Virus record (IMG/VR): IMGVR_UViG_3300032299_000208
Coordinates: 1-34,827 of that record
From: a virus
Strand: one strand, 5' to 3'
DNA length: 34,827 nt
The notes under the pieces: model-generated
The model's database searches: none
Told to the model about the DNA's origin: nothing
Seen by the model: only the letters and a program-made list of their open reading frames with translations
Shown: piece after piece, positions 12,431-20,699 of the stretch
Position numbering within the stretch: the first letter of the stretch is position 1
How the letters are laid out: every line of letters starts with the position of its first letter
Program-made: the position numbers and the translations under genes

Positions 12431-13038
12431 TTGTGCAAGGAACAGTAGAATGGCATTTGCAACGGCTAGGCAAAGTAACAGCAAGCCGTATAGCAGATGT
12501 ACTTTCTAAGGGCAAGTCTGGGGAGTCTGCCAGCCGTAAGAACTATCGCACAGAATTGGTAGTTCAGAGGCTTACAGGAGTGCCAGGAGAGTCTTTTACC
12601 AATGCAGCAATGGAATGGGGTACAGCAACAGAACCACTAGCTAGGATCGCTTATGAAGCAAAAATGGGAATATTCGTTGATGAAGTCGCTTTTATTAGCC
12701 ACCCTAGTATCAGTAATTTTGGTTGTAGTCCTGATGGGTATATTGCTGACAATGGATTGCTCGAAATAAAGTGTCCAAATAGCAGTACGCATATAGAGTA
12801 TTTGACGGATGATAAACCGCCAACTAAATATATCCCTCAAATGCAATGCCAAATGGCAGTAACAGGCCGTCAATGGTGCGATTTTGTATCATTTGACCCT
12901 AGACTACCAGAGGACTTACAATTGTTTGTAGTGCGCCTTGAAAGGGATGAGGAATACATCAAGGCAATGGAAGCAGAAGTAGAGAAGTTTTTGAGTGAAG
13001 TTGAGGAAATGTTTACAAAATTGAAAGAGAGAAAATAA
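12427..13038 (+). CDS. YqaJ/lambda-type 5'-3' exonuclease
   Basis: 203 residues. The lambda-exonuclease core is visible: [20 protein letters not shown] (start), [24 protein letters not shown] with D103, and LLEIKCP with E113 and K115; a helical C-terminus follows. This PD-(D/E)XK fold degrades one strand of double-stranded DNA from 5' ends to give 3' tails for the annealing protein. It works with the DUF1071 protein five genes upstream. The stop is joined to the SSB-like gene by TAATG. Confidence 0.9.
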   Translation: MIVQGTVEWHLQRLGKVTASRIADVLSKGKSGESASRKNYRTELVVQRLTGVPGESFTNAAMEWGTATEPLARIAYEAKMGIFVDEVAFISHPSISNFGCSPDGYIADNGLLEIKCPNSSTHIEYLTDDKPPTKYIPQMQCQMAVTGRQWCDFVSFDPRLPEDLQLFVVRLERDEEYIKAMEAEVEKFLSEVEEMFTKLKERK

Positions 13039-13295
13039 TGGCTTACGAAATGAAGGAAGGTAGCGGATCGCTATTTAAGAACACCAGGAAGGAAAAAGAC
13101 ACGCATCCAGACTACGCTGGCTCAATCATGGTTAATGGAAAAGAGCATTGGCTAAGTGGATGGATTAAGGAAGGGAAGAACGGCAAGTTCTTTAGTATTG
13201 CTATTGGGAAAGAGAAAGAGCGTAGTAACTTTACGCCCAGAGGCAACGATGAGATGCCTAAAAATACCATCGTAGATGACGATATTCCATTCTGA
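13038..13295 (+). CDS. Small SSB-like protein with a canonical acidic tip
   Basis: 85 residues. [20 protein letters not shown] then [20 protein letters not shown] is a short, conserved phage domain (GSLFKN...PDYxGSIxxxGxxxWLSxWxK). The C-terminus ends [16 protein letters not shown] is exactly the host-interaction tail of bacterial single-stranded DNA-binding protein. It follows the exonuclease with a TAATG overlap. A role as ssDNA-binding partner in recombination is inferred. It is too short for a full SSB OB fold with tetramer arms, so it may instead mimic the SSB tail. Confidence 0.72.
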   Translation: MAYEMKEGSGSLFKNTRKEKDTHPDYAGSIMVNGKEHWLSGWIKEGKNGKFFSIAIGKEKERSNFTPRGNDEMPKNTIVDDDIPF

Positions 13296-13305
13296 GGAGA
13301 ACAAG

Positions 13306-13443
13306 ATGAAAAAACTATTACTAGCAGCAGTAACATTTATGTTATTAAGTGCAACAGCTTATGCTTGCCAAACGCAAACAGTTATTGTTAATGGCAAAAT
13401 GACTGTATGTACAGTATGTGGCAATGTAGTTAATTGCTTCTAA
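13306..13443 (+). CDS. Small exported cysteine-rich protein
   Basis: 45 residues with a GAGGAG ribosome site. A signal peptide (KKLLLAAVTFMLLSATAYA) ends in AYA before a cysteine; it lacks a lipobox, so signal peptidase I cleavage is likely. The mature part of about 25 residues has four cysteines (CQTQ, then CTVCGNVVNC) fit for disulfides. Small secreted Cys peptides of this kind appear in some phages of beta-proteobacteria. Its early position suggests an envelope task during infection. Function unknown. Confidence 0.68.
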   Translation: MKKLLLAAVTFMLLSATAYACQTQTVIVNGKMTVCTVCGNVVNCF

Positions 13444-13467
13444 CTTAACCCCAAAGAGATCTGCTTG

Positions 13468-13941
13468 ATGTCCTTCACGAGGAGCGCCACCCCCTACAGA
13501 TCAGGTGGCATTACCAAGAAGTTTAACCAGCAACTTCACGACCAGTACGATCCACCAGCGAGGAAAGCAGTCAGCGAGTGGATGAAGATGAAGTGGGGAC
13601 TGAATTGCATCCCAAACCCTAATGAGTATGGAGTTGATCTAATCGCTTTAAGAGGAGAAAATCCAGTTGGCTTTGTTGAAGTTGAAGTGCGTAGCTGGGC
13701 TTACTGCCACTATCCCACCATTCACATAGGACAGCGTAAAGATAAGCTATTTCAGCAAGATCTCCCTGTTCTATTTTTTGCACTAACTCAAGATCTAGGC
13801 CATGCGTATTGGTGTAGAGCTGATATTGCAAAGAAGCACCCCATAATAGAAGTTAAGAACTTTGAAGTTCCAAGTGGGGAATTATTCTACGACATTCCAG
13901 TTAAGGAATTTAGGTATGTCTGCCTTACCGACCAGTTTTAG
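13468..13941 (+). CDS. PD-(D/E)XK endonuclease-like protein
   Basis: 157 residues from the ATG at 13468 (an in-frame TTG lies one codon earlier), with AAAGAG nine bases upstream. NEYGVDLIALRGENPVGFVE then VEVRSW gives the nuclease core D...ExE; HIGQRKDKLF follows, as in restriction- and resolvase-like PD-(D/E)XK folds. Last gene of the plus operon; its final 17 bp overlap the convergent Rz gene, leaving no room for a terminator. It may act in DNA degradation, recombination or packaging. Confidence 0.6.
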   Translation: MSFTRSATPYRSGGITKKFNQQLHDQYDPPARKAVSEWMKMKWGLNCIPNPNEYGVDLIALRGENPVGFVEVEVRSWAYCHYPTIHIGQRKDKLFQQDLPVLFFALTQDLGHAYWCRADIAKKHPIIEVKNFEVPSGELFYDIPVKEFRYVCLTDQF

Positions 13942-14347
13942 ATACTTCTACAATCCATTCTTGCAGAGATACTAATTGTTGCGTAGTATAGGAGCAAGTA
14001 AGTTCAAGGTTGGTGGCTTTTCCATCAAGACCGATGGTGGTACTGGGTAAGGTGGACAAGCCGTTGGAACTGGACTGCTGGCGCAGCCCACCATAATAAG
14101 ACTTAAGAGAATTGAGCTTATTTTCATAATCAGACCTTATAGATTTGCCGATAATATCTTGTTGTTTCTTGGTTGCTTCATTGATTGCTTCTTGTGCTTT
14201 TACTTGTGCCTGTAAATCGGCTTTAAAGGTGTCAAAGCGCTGTTTTTCGCCTGAGTAGCCCTTGTAGTAGCCAGCACCATACAAAGCGCCTACAAGCACG
14301 ATTACACCAATTATTTTAGCAAATGGAGAAATTAGGATGTCGAGCAT
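13925..14347 (-). CDS. Rz: Rz-like inner-membrane spanin
   Basis: 140 residues. One N-terminal membrane helix (KIIGVIVLVGALYGAGYYKG) is followed by a long charged coiled coil (RFDTFKADLQAQVKAQEAIN and on), the layout of i-spanins. It links the inner membrane to the outer-membrane lipoprotein and fuses the two membranes at lysis. Rz1 is nested inside it in another frame (13972-14127). The start overlaps the endolysin stop by 16 bp; last gene of the lysis cassette. Confidence 0.88.
   Translation of the reverse strand: MLDILISPFAKIIGVIVLVGALYGAGYYKGYSGEKQRFDTFKADLQAQVKAQEAINEATKKQQDIIGKSIRSDYENKLNSLKSYYGGLRQQSSSNGLSTLPSTTIGLDGKATNLELTCSYTTQQLVSLQEWIVEVSKTGR
13972..14127 (-). CDS. Rz1: Rz1-like outer-membrane lipoprotein, nested inside Rz
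   Basis: 51 residues, +1 frame within Rz. It begins MKISSILLSLIMVGC, with a short hydrophobic signal and lipobox IMVGC (C15 would be lipidated). The mature chain is proline-rich (SSPVPTACPPYPVPP), the classic o-spanin composition. The mature peptide is only 37 residues, close to lambda Rz1. The nesting of Rz1 in Rz is the lambda arrangement. An automatic gene caller would probably miss it. Confidence 0.88.
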   Translation of the reverse strand: MKISSILLSLIMVGCASSPVPTACPPYPVPPSVLMEKPPTLNLLAPILRNN

Positions 14348-14790
14348 TTTATGTATTCTTCCTGTCTGCGTTTAGTTAGCCCAGGAAGTCTTTGGCCTTT
14401 GAATTTATCCCATCTAAGGATTTCTTGACACGCTCCTTCATAGTCTTGTCCGTTGAGCTTTTTAACCAAAGTGCTGCTGCAAAAATTGCCAGAGCCAATA
14501 TTGTAAGAAAGACTAATGTAAGCATCGTATTCTCCTTGTGTGAGTGGCACTTTTACACATTGTTTTAATGCGCCCTCAAAATTGTTAATATTCTTTAAAG
14601 CATCCTGGAGAGCTTTTTCTGGAGAAGTTCTATCTCCCAGCTTAACTCCAGATGTAGTTCCAAAACCAATTGTAGGCTTATCTCCAGCCAAGGGTAAATA
14701 AGCATTTTCTCTATATCCCTCATGTAGTGCAATAGCAACTAAAGCTGATGCAGATAAGCTAATAGCTGCTATATCGGATCTTTTAAACAT
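14332..14790 (-). CDS. GH24 lysozyme, SAR endolysin
   Basis: 152 residues from the ATG at 14790, which overlaps the holin stop by 8 bp. The open frame extends further upstream through the holin gene, but that part is the holin region in another phase. The N-terminal SDIAAISLSASALVAIAL is a weakly hydrophobic, Ala/Ser-rich signal-anchor-release segment. HEGYRENAYLPLAGDKPTIG follows, with catalytic E24 and T40. The position of the T4-type aspartate (nine after E) is proline; D37 is shifted. This variation is seen in related phage endolysins. The enzyme cuts peptidoglycan glycan chains. Confidence 0.87.
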   Translation of the reverse strand: MFKRSDIAAISLSASALVAIALHEGYRENAYLPLAGDKPTIGFGTTSGVKLGDRTSPEKALQDALKNINNFEGALKQCVKVPLTQGEYDAYISLSYNIGSGNFCSSTLVKKLNGQDYEGACQEILRWDKFKGQRLPGLTKRRQEEYIKCSTS

Positions 14791-14986
14791 TGTGTTGATA
14801 TACCACCCTAGAAATACCAGAGCCAATAATGCAAATAATAATAAGAGCTGTAAATGTTTCCCTAGAAATGACATCTGTATAAAATGGCAGAATAACTGAA
14901 ACACATTCTAAAATAAGCGCTATTAATAAAAACTTAAGCGACCAAGCTTCTTTTAGAATTGTTTTCCAATTGTCATACAGCTTCAT
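14783..14986 (-). CDS. Small holin-like membrane protein
   Basis: 67 residues: MKLYDNWKTILKEAWSLKF then two hydrophobic spans (LLIALILECVSVILPFY; FTALIIICIIGSGISRVVY) and a short tail. The KLYDNWK start and two-helix plan match a common holin group encoded directly before endolysins. It would form inner-membrane lesions, or control release of the SAR endolysin. Joined to the upstream gene by TAATG and to the endolysin by an 8-bp overlap. Confidence 0.72.
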   Translation of the reverse strand: MKLYDNWKTILKEAWSLKFLLIALILECVSVILPFYTDVISRETFTALIIICIIGSGISRVVYQHNV

Positions 14987-15198
14987 TACTTATGAAATAT
15001 AAAACTACTAATCCAAGCAATAAATGCGCCAGCTACAGAAGCCACTCCCATTAATGCCCATAACGAACCCTTAGAGCGTTCAGCCATAGCGACCAACATT
15101 TTTATGTCGGACTCCATTGTGTCGATCTTTTTTTCCATTGCTTCGAACTGAGCTACTAGCTTTCCGTACTTGTACGGATCTAAGAATTGTTCGGACAT
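14986..15198 (-). CDS. XhlA-like protein (coiled coil plus one membrane helix)
   Basis: 70 residues. A coiled coil (YGKLVAQFEAMEKKIDTMES DIKML...) is followed by one C-terminal membrane helix (LWALMGVASVAGAFIAWISS) and HK at the end. This is the build of haemolysin XhlA-type lysis accessory proteins. First gene of the lysis cassette, translationally coupled to the holin. It may act as holin partner or regulator. The exact role is inferred from shape and position. Confidence 0.7.
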   Translation of the reverse strand: MSEQFLDPYKYGKLVAQFEAMEKKIDTMESDIKMLVAMAERSKGSLWALMGVASVAGAFIAWISSFIFHK

Positions 15199-15213
15199 TT
15201 TAAAACCTTATTG

Positions 15214-15612
15214 TTATGGAGCTATCTCTACCCAAGAGGCCGTTGCCTCATTCCATCCGTACATTTTTCCATCTGTAGGATAAGGAATAGGAGGATTCCA
15301 TAACCATGTAGGAGCGCCAATAGTCCAGCTATTGCATACTAGGCCATTCATATCTAATGGTCTTTCAGAATAAAATACATCATTTACTGAGTCGTATGTA
15401 TAGCTAATACCAGCATAGTTAGCTCTTAGAGCTTTTGACTGATCTGGACTTGGCTCTGGAGGATTGCTATCAGGAATGTAATAGATACCGCCTCTTGTAT
15501 TGTAAGAAGTTTGTACCCATCCATGACCAACAACACCAGAATCAATAAATTCTTGATCTGCCTTAATGACTTCTTTTACGATGCCATTTTCTACTTTTGC
15601 ATAAGTTCCCAA
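15214..15612 (-). CDS. Tail-fibre-associated conserved phage protein
   Basis: 132 residues. The opening GTYAKVENGIVKEVIKADQE then FIDSGVVGHGWVQTSYNTRG is a well-known phage pattern (YAKIxNxxVxxVIVAxxxFI...GxWxQTSYN) encoded next to tail fibre genes, especially in aquatic phages. The rest is beta-rich and tryptophan/proline-rich. It may be a minor virion or fibre-assembly protein; no proof. Sits between the lysis cassette and the glycine-rich fibre gene. Confidence 0.75.
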   Translation of the reverse strand: MGTYAKVENGIVKEVIKADQEFIDSGVVGHGWVQTSYNTRGGIYYIPDSNPPEPSPDQSKALRANYAGISYTYDSVNDVFYSERPLDMNGLVCNSWTIGAPTWLWNPPIPYPTDGKMYGWNEATASWVEIAP

Positions 15613-15624
15613 TTTAAAACTCCT

Positions 15625-18063
15625 TTAAGCTGTATAAGTACCAGAACTGGTATAGGTTAATATTGTATTAGAGCCGCTTGTGGTTACAGTTGGTGATCCA
15701 GTAGTTGTTCCAGAATAGCGAGTTGTTGCAATAGAGATAATTACTACACCAGAACCACCAGCTCCAGATGCAACACTACCAGTACCTCCACCACCACCAC
15801 CACCACCAGTATTTGCAGTTCCATTTGTACCAGCAATTGTAGACCCTTTGCCTCCAGTACCACCACCACCAGCACCGCCAGCACCGCCAGTACCAGTATC
15901 AGCGCCACCGCCACCACCGCCAGCATAGGTTACGCTAGAGCCAGTAATTGAACTTGCTGTACCAGCTCCTCCTACACCACCAACCCCTAATATTCCAGTT
16001 CCTCCATTGCTACCAGCAGCTCCAGCACCACCACCGCCAGCGCCTTGAGAATAAGTAGCACCATCGGTAACGCCATTTCCACCAGCATTGCCTTGGCCAG
16101 ATGTTCCAGCAGCGCCAGATTGACCGCTACCAGATCCATTATTTCCAGCACCGCCACCGCCAGAACCGCCTGTATTTGGTGTTGCATTAAGCGCTCCACC
16201 ACCACCACCGCCTGTAGATGTTACTGTTGATATTCCAGTTCCACTTAATACGGAATTAGAACCATTATTACCCCTAGTAGAGCCACCTGATGCTATAGCA
16301 GTTCCACCAGCACCAACAGTAATTGTGTATTGAGTACCCTTAATAAAATTGCCAGCACCAGTTAATAATCCTCCAGCGCCACCACCACCTTCATAACCAC
16401 CGCCTGATCCACCACCAGCAACTACCAAATATTGAAAATAACCACCAGTTAATGATCCAGATGAAGTAAATGTGTGAATAGTATTTCCACCAGATGATGT
16501 AACAGTACCGCCTGAGAATACTTGGCTACCAGCGTAAGAGATAATTACAACTCCAGAACCGCCATTACCGCCTGTATTACTCCACTCAGATCCACCACCA
16601 CCACCACCGCCTAAATTAGCAGAACCATTAGATCCATTTGCATTTGTTCCTCCACCAGCGCCACCACCACCAGCACCGCCAGATCCAGCTCTTGTTCCAT
16701 TATGTGTTGCTCCACCACCGCCACCAGCATAGGTTACGGATGATCCTGTAATGGAGGATGCAGTACCAGCACCACCATCGCCTCTAATTGCAGTATTAGC
16801 ATCATTGTATGAAACACCTACAGCACTTGCGCCACCGCCACCACCGCCAACATCTAAATTATTATTAGTATCTGTTCCACCTTGACCACCAGCAAAACCT
16901 TGTCCAGAAGTTCCAGAGCCACCAGCACCAGTAGGAATAGCTCCACCACCACCAGAACCTCCTGTTGATCCAGCTAAACCACCAGCAACTCGATATGATC
17001 CTCCACCACCACCACCAATAGTGCTAGTAGAAATAATGCTAAATGCAGAGCTTGTTCCATTTGAGCCAGAAGCGCAAGCACCACTTGTGCCTGTAGGAGC
17101 GCCAGCTCCACCAGATCCTACTGTTACTGTATATATGGAATTTGTATCTAATAATGTAGTTGATGCAAGTAAACCACCAGCACCTCCACCACCAGCAGAT
17201 TGAGTTCCACCACCACCACCACCAGCTACAATTAAATAGCTTGCAGATAAAGAACTTAAAGGACTTAGTACACCACTAGATGTAAAGGTGTGAATAGTCT
17301 TACCACTAGCTGTAGTGATTGTTCCACCACCAAATTGTTGTGCGCCTGTGTAAGAGATGATGACAATACCAGAGCCTCCAGAACCAGCGTATGTAGAAAT
17401 TCCACCACCACCACCACCACCAGTATTGGATGTTCCGTTAGTACCAGATGCAAACGCTCCATTACCACCACCGCCAGCACCGCCAGAACCGCTTGAACCA
17501 CCTTGACCAGCTCCACCACCGCCACCAGCGTAAGTTACAGAAGATCCAGAGATAGATGAAGCTAAACCAGCTCCTCCATTACCGCCATTGCCAACAGCAG
17601 ATCCATTAGAGCCAGCAGCACCAGCTCCACCGCCACCACCTCCGTTAGAACCACCAGAATCAGATGCAGAATTACCGCCAGCGTTTCCTTGACCAGATGT
17701 TGCAGCACCACCAGTAAATGCTGATGCAGAAAAATAAGTTGCTGCACCACCACCAGAACCGCCTGATGTTCCATTTGCATTAAATCCAGCGCCTTTACCG
17801 CCTCCAACAGAAGCAGTTAAAGTTCCAAATTGAGAATTAGATCCATTTGTATTAGCAGATCCTCCAGCTCCTACGATAACTGTATAAGATGAAGATAAAG
17901 AAAGCAATGTTGTGCTTGTTTGTAATCCACCAGCACCGCCACCAGAAATTGATGCTCCACCACCACCAGCAACTACAAGGTAATCAGCAGTAATAGCAGC
18001 AGCGCCTCCAGTAAAACCAAATGCTGCTAGGCAAGCTGCGCCAATTTTAGATAAGCGAGGCAT
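15625..18063 (-). CDS. Glycine-rich tail fibre/adhesin of three tandem modules
   Basis: 812 residues, dominated by Gly, Ser, Ala and Asn. After a hydrophobic start (KIGAACLAAFGFTGGAAAIT) come three related modules, residues 28-264, 276-536 and 545-808. Each opens YLxVAGGGG, has YTVxVGxGG about 30 residues on, SSVTYAGGGGG in the middle, and closes with GSGxVIISxxG...IHTFTSSG (module 3: ILTYTSSG). This is the Gly-rich repeat domain of phage fibres, where glycine tracts pack as polyglycine-II helices and loops contact the receptor, as in phage S16 adhesin. Receptor binding is the likely role. The hydrophobic N-terminus is unusual and may be an attachment segment. Confidence 0.82.
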   Translation of the reverse strand: MPRLSKIGAACLAAFGFTGGAAAITADYLVVAGGGGASISGGGAGGLQTSTTLLSLSSSYTVIVGAGGSANTNGSNSQFGTLTASVGGGKGAGFNANGTSGGSGGGAATYFSASAFTGGAATSGQGNAGGNSASDSGGSNGGGGGGAGAAGSNGSAVGNGGNGGAGLASSISGSSVTYAGGGGGAGQGGSSGSGGAGGGGNGAFASGTNGTSNTGGGGGGGISTYAGSGGSGIVIISYTGAQQFGGGTITTASGKTIHTFTSSGVLSPLSSLSASYLIVAGGGGGGTQSAGGGGAGGLLASTTLLDTNSIYTVTVGSGGAGAPTGTSGACASGSNGTSSAFSIISTSTIGGGGGGSYRVAGGLAGSTGGSGGGGAIPTGAGGSGTSGQGFAGGQGGTDTNNNLDVGGGGGGASAVGVSYNDANTAIRGDGGAGTASSITGSSVTYAGGGGGATHNGTRAGSGGAGGGGAGGGTNANGSNGSANLGGGGGGGSEWSNTGGNGGSGVVIISYAGSQVFSGGTVTSSGGNTIHTFTSSGSLTGGYFQYLVVAGGGSGGGYEGGGGAGGLLTGAGNFIKGTQYTITVGAGGTAIASGGSTRGNNGSNSVLSGTGISTVTSTGGGGGGALNATPNTGGSGGGGAGNNGSGSGQSGAAGTSGQGNAGGNGVTDGATYSQGAGGGGAGAAGSNGGTGILGVGGVGGAGTASSITGSSVTYAGGGGGGADTGTGGAGGAGGGGTGGKGSTIAGTNGTANTGGGGGGGGTGSVASGAGGSGVVIISIATTRYSGTTTGSPTVTTSGSNTILTYTSSGTYTA

Positions 18064-18073
18064 TTATAAATCC

Positions 18074-18811
18074 TTAAGCGAATTTAGTAACAGATGCAAA
18101 AATGGTAAATGCAACAGAACCAGTTTTTACAACGACATAAGTATAAACATCTACAGAACTAGCATTACCGCTAGTAGGAGCTGTTCCACCTTGCCATTTA
18201 GGAGTTACTGAATTTCCGTCTACAGTTACAGCAGAGTTGTAATAAGCAGTAGATCCATTTGTTACTAAGAAAGTAGCAGAAATAGACTCGCCTGTAGCCA
18301 TTAAAGTATTTAATGATGTAGTACCATCACCTCTAAAATTGAGTGTGAAGTTACCAGAAGCATTAGTTGTGTAATACAGAACAGACTGTGTAATTACATC
18401 AAAAGCAATAGTTCCTGTAGCAGCAGTAGCAGATACAGTAGCAGTTTCTAGAATATTGGGGAACTTAGAAGAACCGCCTGTAGAGTTGCTAAATGTCTGT
18501 TTTGCAGTAAATGTATTAGCTACAGCAGTACCAGGAACGGCTAGATTTGTACGAGCATCAGCAGCAGTAGAAGCTCCTGTACCGCCATCAGCTACGGCTA
18601 GATCGGTAATCCCAGTAATAGTACCGCCAGTAATCTTAACTGCAGTCATGGTATATGTACCATCACGCAGACCATCGCCACAATCACGAATCTGCGCCAT
18701 CATATCACGCATAGTATCGTTTACGGCTGATGGGAGCATTCCCTCTGGAGCGCCATCTGGAGGAGCAGCATTATTAGATGCTGGAGTAAGGGAGTATTTT
18801 GTATATGCCAT
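18074..18811 (-). CDS. Tail fibre protein
   Basis: 245 residues. The N-terminal part (NNAAPPDGAPEGMLPSAVND, then TMRDMMAQIRDCGDGLRDGT) is the phage tail-fibre opening that anchors to the tail. It is followed by ITGGTITGITDLAVADGGTG (the GGxITGxTxLxVADGGTGAS fibre repeat) and beta-strand rich segments. The C-terminal half resembles a small globular head (FTLNFRGDGTTSLNTLMATG). The glycine-rich protein follows directly downstream, so the two may form one fibre, with this as the stalk. Confidence 0.85.
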   Translation of the reverse strand: MAYTKYSLTPASNNAAPPDGAPEGMLPSAVNDTMRDMMAQIRDCGDGLRDGTYTMTAVKITGGTITGITDLAVADGGTGASTAADARTNLAVPGTAVANTFTAKQTFSNSTGGSSKFPNILETATVSATAATGTIAFDVITQSVLYYTTNASGNFTLNFRGDGTTSLNTLMATGESISATFLVTNGSTAYYNSAVTVDGNSVTPKWQGGTAPTSGNASSVDVYTYVVVKTGSVAFTIFASVTKFA

Positions 18812-18838
18812 AATTGTTCCTATTATATCTATATTGCG

Positions 18839-20698
18839 TTATTCTGATAAGCCAAAAGCAGCACCATAACCAATATTTATTGCTTTCTTCTGCAATTCTT
18901 TGCTTAGTGGTTCTACATTTGTATTAGATGCTTTTGTTAATAGCTTTGATGCAAGTTTTGGGTCTAACATAGACTGAACAAGCAATTCTCGGATTTGATC
19001 GTCTGTTCCGTTGTACAGCCAATTTAAAGGCGCAACGGCCTTATTAACGGCAGATGGCACTTCTCCAAACATTTGCTTACCAATAATTCCACCAATGACA
19101 TTGGCAGTAGATAGGTTTTTAAATGTATCCGATCCTGGCACTTTTCCAGAACGATTTAAAACGCCATCATCTAAATCACGACCAACTTTCTCAAGCACTC
19201 GAACTTGCATTTCAGATAATTTAGTATCTTTAGCAGTAGAACGGATAGCCCTTTGGAAACTAGGTTGAGAGATCATGTAATCGCCAACATTGATAGGGTC
19301 AGGAGTTGTAGACAATACTTTAGATCTAAATGTCTGTGCAGCCTCTAACTTCTCGATTCCTTTACTTGCTTGAGCGTATTTAGATAAATAATCCTTATAT
19401 CCAGGAGCAGAGGAATCAATAACATCATCTACAGAACGAATAACATTCTCTAATTGTCCTTTTGCTTGGCTATAGGCAGAGCCGTCTTTATCTAGCAATC
19501 CTTGTGCAGCAGCCCTTAAATCCTTACGAACCTCATATAAAGAGCCTACTGTATCTGCACGATTTACAGAATCTCTTGCAAAAGCCATCGCTTTTTGTAC
19601 TGTAGCCCGTTTACCAGCGTCAGATGCCAAAATATCATCAATATTCTTATTTACTACCAAAGATATTGCAGATTGGATTTGTTCTGGAGTCTGTGTAGAT
19701 GCAGCAAAAGCAGATTCACGCAATGGAGCAGTTACTTCATCACGCTTTGCAATGGCTTGGGTTACAGCATCTTGGTCTTTAGCCATACGATCTAAAATGG
19801 TCATACGAGCTTTATTGGCCTGAGATGCTTGAGCAGCAAACTGCCCTGTAGTATCCATAGCACGAATAGGAGCTTCAGCAGCAATCAATCCTACATCTCT
19901 ACTTGCTTGTGCAGTAGTAGGTTTATATCCACCGATAGTTGGTTGATATTCTTCTAAGCGTTGAGCCAATCCTTTTGGCGCATTAGCCAATTGCTCTAAC
20001 ACTTTGCCAACAATAGCTTCTCTACCGCCTTGAGTAAATGGCCTTACTAATTCTTTTCCAGCACGACCAGCTACTTGTGCGCCACCAGATATACCACTAG
20101 GTGCTACCATTCCACCCAATAGAGCTAATCCAGCTTGACCACCAGCGCCCACATCAGCATATTCTCTACCAGCAGCAGAAGCACCAGCACCACCTACAGC
20201 AGCACCAGCTTGCAATGGAATATTCTCTGTTAGGAAGCGAGTTAATACATTAGGATCTATGCCTCTTACGGCTGCTGCTGGAGCAGCTACGCCTGACATA
20301 GCAGAGGCTACATCTTGCACTACACGCTCAGTCTTAGTGGCTGGCTCTGGCAATCCAGCGCTTGTTAATGCGCCTTTTAATGCTTGGCTAGGCATTTGCA
20401 ATACTTGTTTGCCAGCAATCATATTAATAAGGCTATTTAGAGCATCACCAGCCATAACAGGCAAACCAGCAGCGCCAGTTACGGCAGCTCTAGCAGTTAA
20501 TCCCAATTGACGAGGAATATCTCGTACACCAGCTTCTACATCTTGAGCTACAGAAGTTTTTACTTCCTTTTTAGGCGCTGGAGCTTCACCGCCACGCAAA
20601 GATGCTACACGATCACGCAACTCTTTAGAATTAGGATCGACTGTATCAGGGATATTATCAATCGTAATTCCATCTTCTGTAGTAATGGAATATGGCAT
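18839..20698 (-). CDS. Internal virion / DNA ejection protein
   Basis: 619 residues. The first 35 residues (MPYSITTEDGITIDNIPDTV and on) form a short conserved N-terminal segment seen in several phage ejection proteins. It is followed by a glycine/alanine-rich membrane-active region (about 60-220: AAVTGAAGLPVMAGDALNSL; GGMVAPSGISGGAQVAGRAG) and a long helical, coiled-coil part. It is the last of four adjacent genes of this kind, matching the P22-type gp7/gp20/gp16 ejection set. It probably enters the host envelope to build the DNA channel. No lytic domain seen. Confidence 0.7.
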   Translation of the reverse strand: MPYSITTEDGITIDNIPDTVDPNSKELRDRVASLRGGEAPAPKKEVKTSVAQDVEAGVRDIPRQLGLTARAAVTGAAGLPVMAGDALNSLINMIAGKQVLQMPSQALKGALTSAGLPEPATKTERVVQDVASAMSGVAAPAAAVRGIDPNVLTRFLTENIPLQAGAAVGGAGASAAGREYADVGAGGQAGLALLGGMVAPSGISGGAQVAGRAGKELVRPFTQGGREAIVGKVLEQLANAPKGLAQRLEEYQPTIGGYKPTTAQASRDVGLIAAEAPIRAMDTTGQFAAQASQANKARMTILDRMAKDQDAVTQAIAKRDEVTAPLRESAFAASTQTPEQIQSAISLVVNKNIDDILASDAGKRATVQKAMAFARDSVNRADTVGSLYEVRKDLRAAAQGLLDKDGSAYSQAKGQLENVIRSVDDVIDSSAPGYKDYLSKYAQASKGIEKLEAAQTFRSKVLSTTPDPINVGDYMISQPSFQRAIRSTAKDTKLSEMQVRVLEKVGRDLDDGVLNRSGKVPGSDTFKNLSTANVIGGIIGKQMFGEVPSAVNKAVAPLNWLYNGTDDQIRELLVQSMLDPKLASKLLTKASNTNVEPLSKELQKKAINIGYGAAFGLSE

Positions 20699-20699
20699 C

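Noticed and set aside
15744-17807. Several ORFs on both strands within the glycine-rich gene
   Set aside because: They are low-complexity shadows (valine/leucine or threonine runs) caused by GGN/CCN repeats in other frames.
15625-18063. Repeated DNA resembling a CRISPR or satellite array
   Set aside because: The repeats keep the reading frame of one long gene; spacer lengths are irregular and there is no unique-spacer pattern or cas gene.
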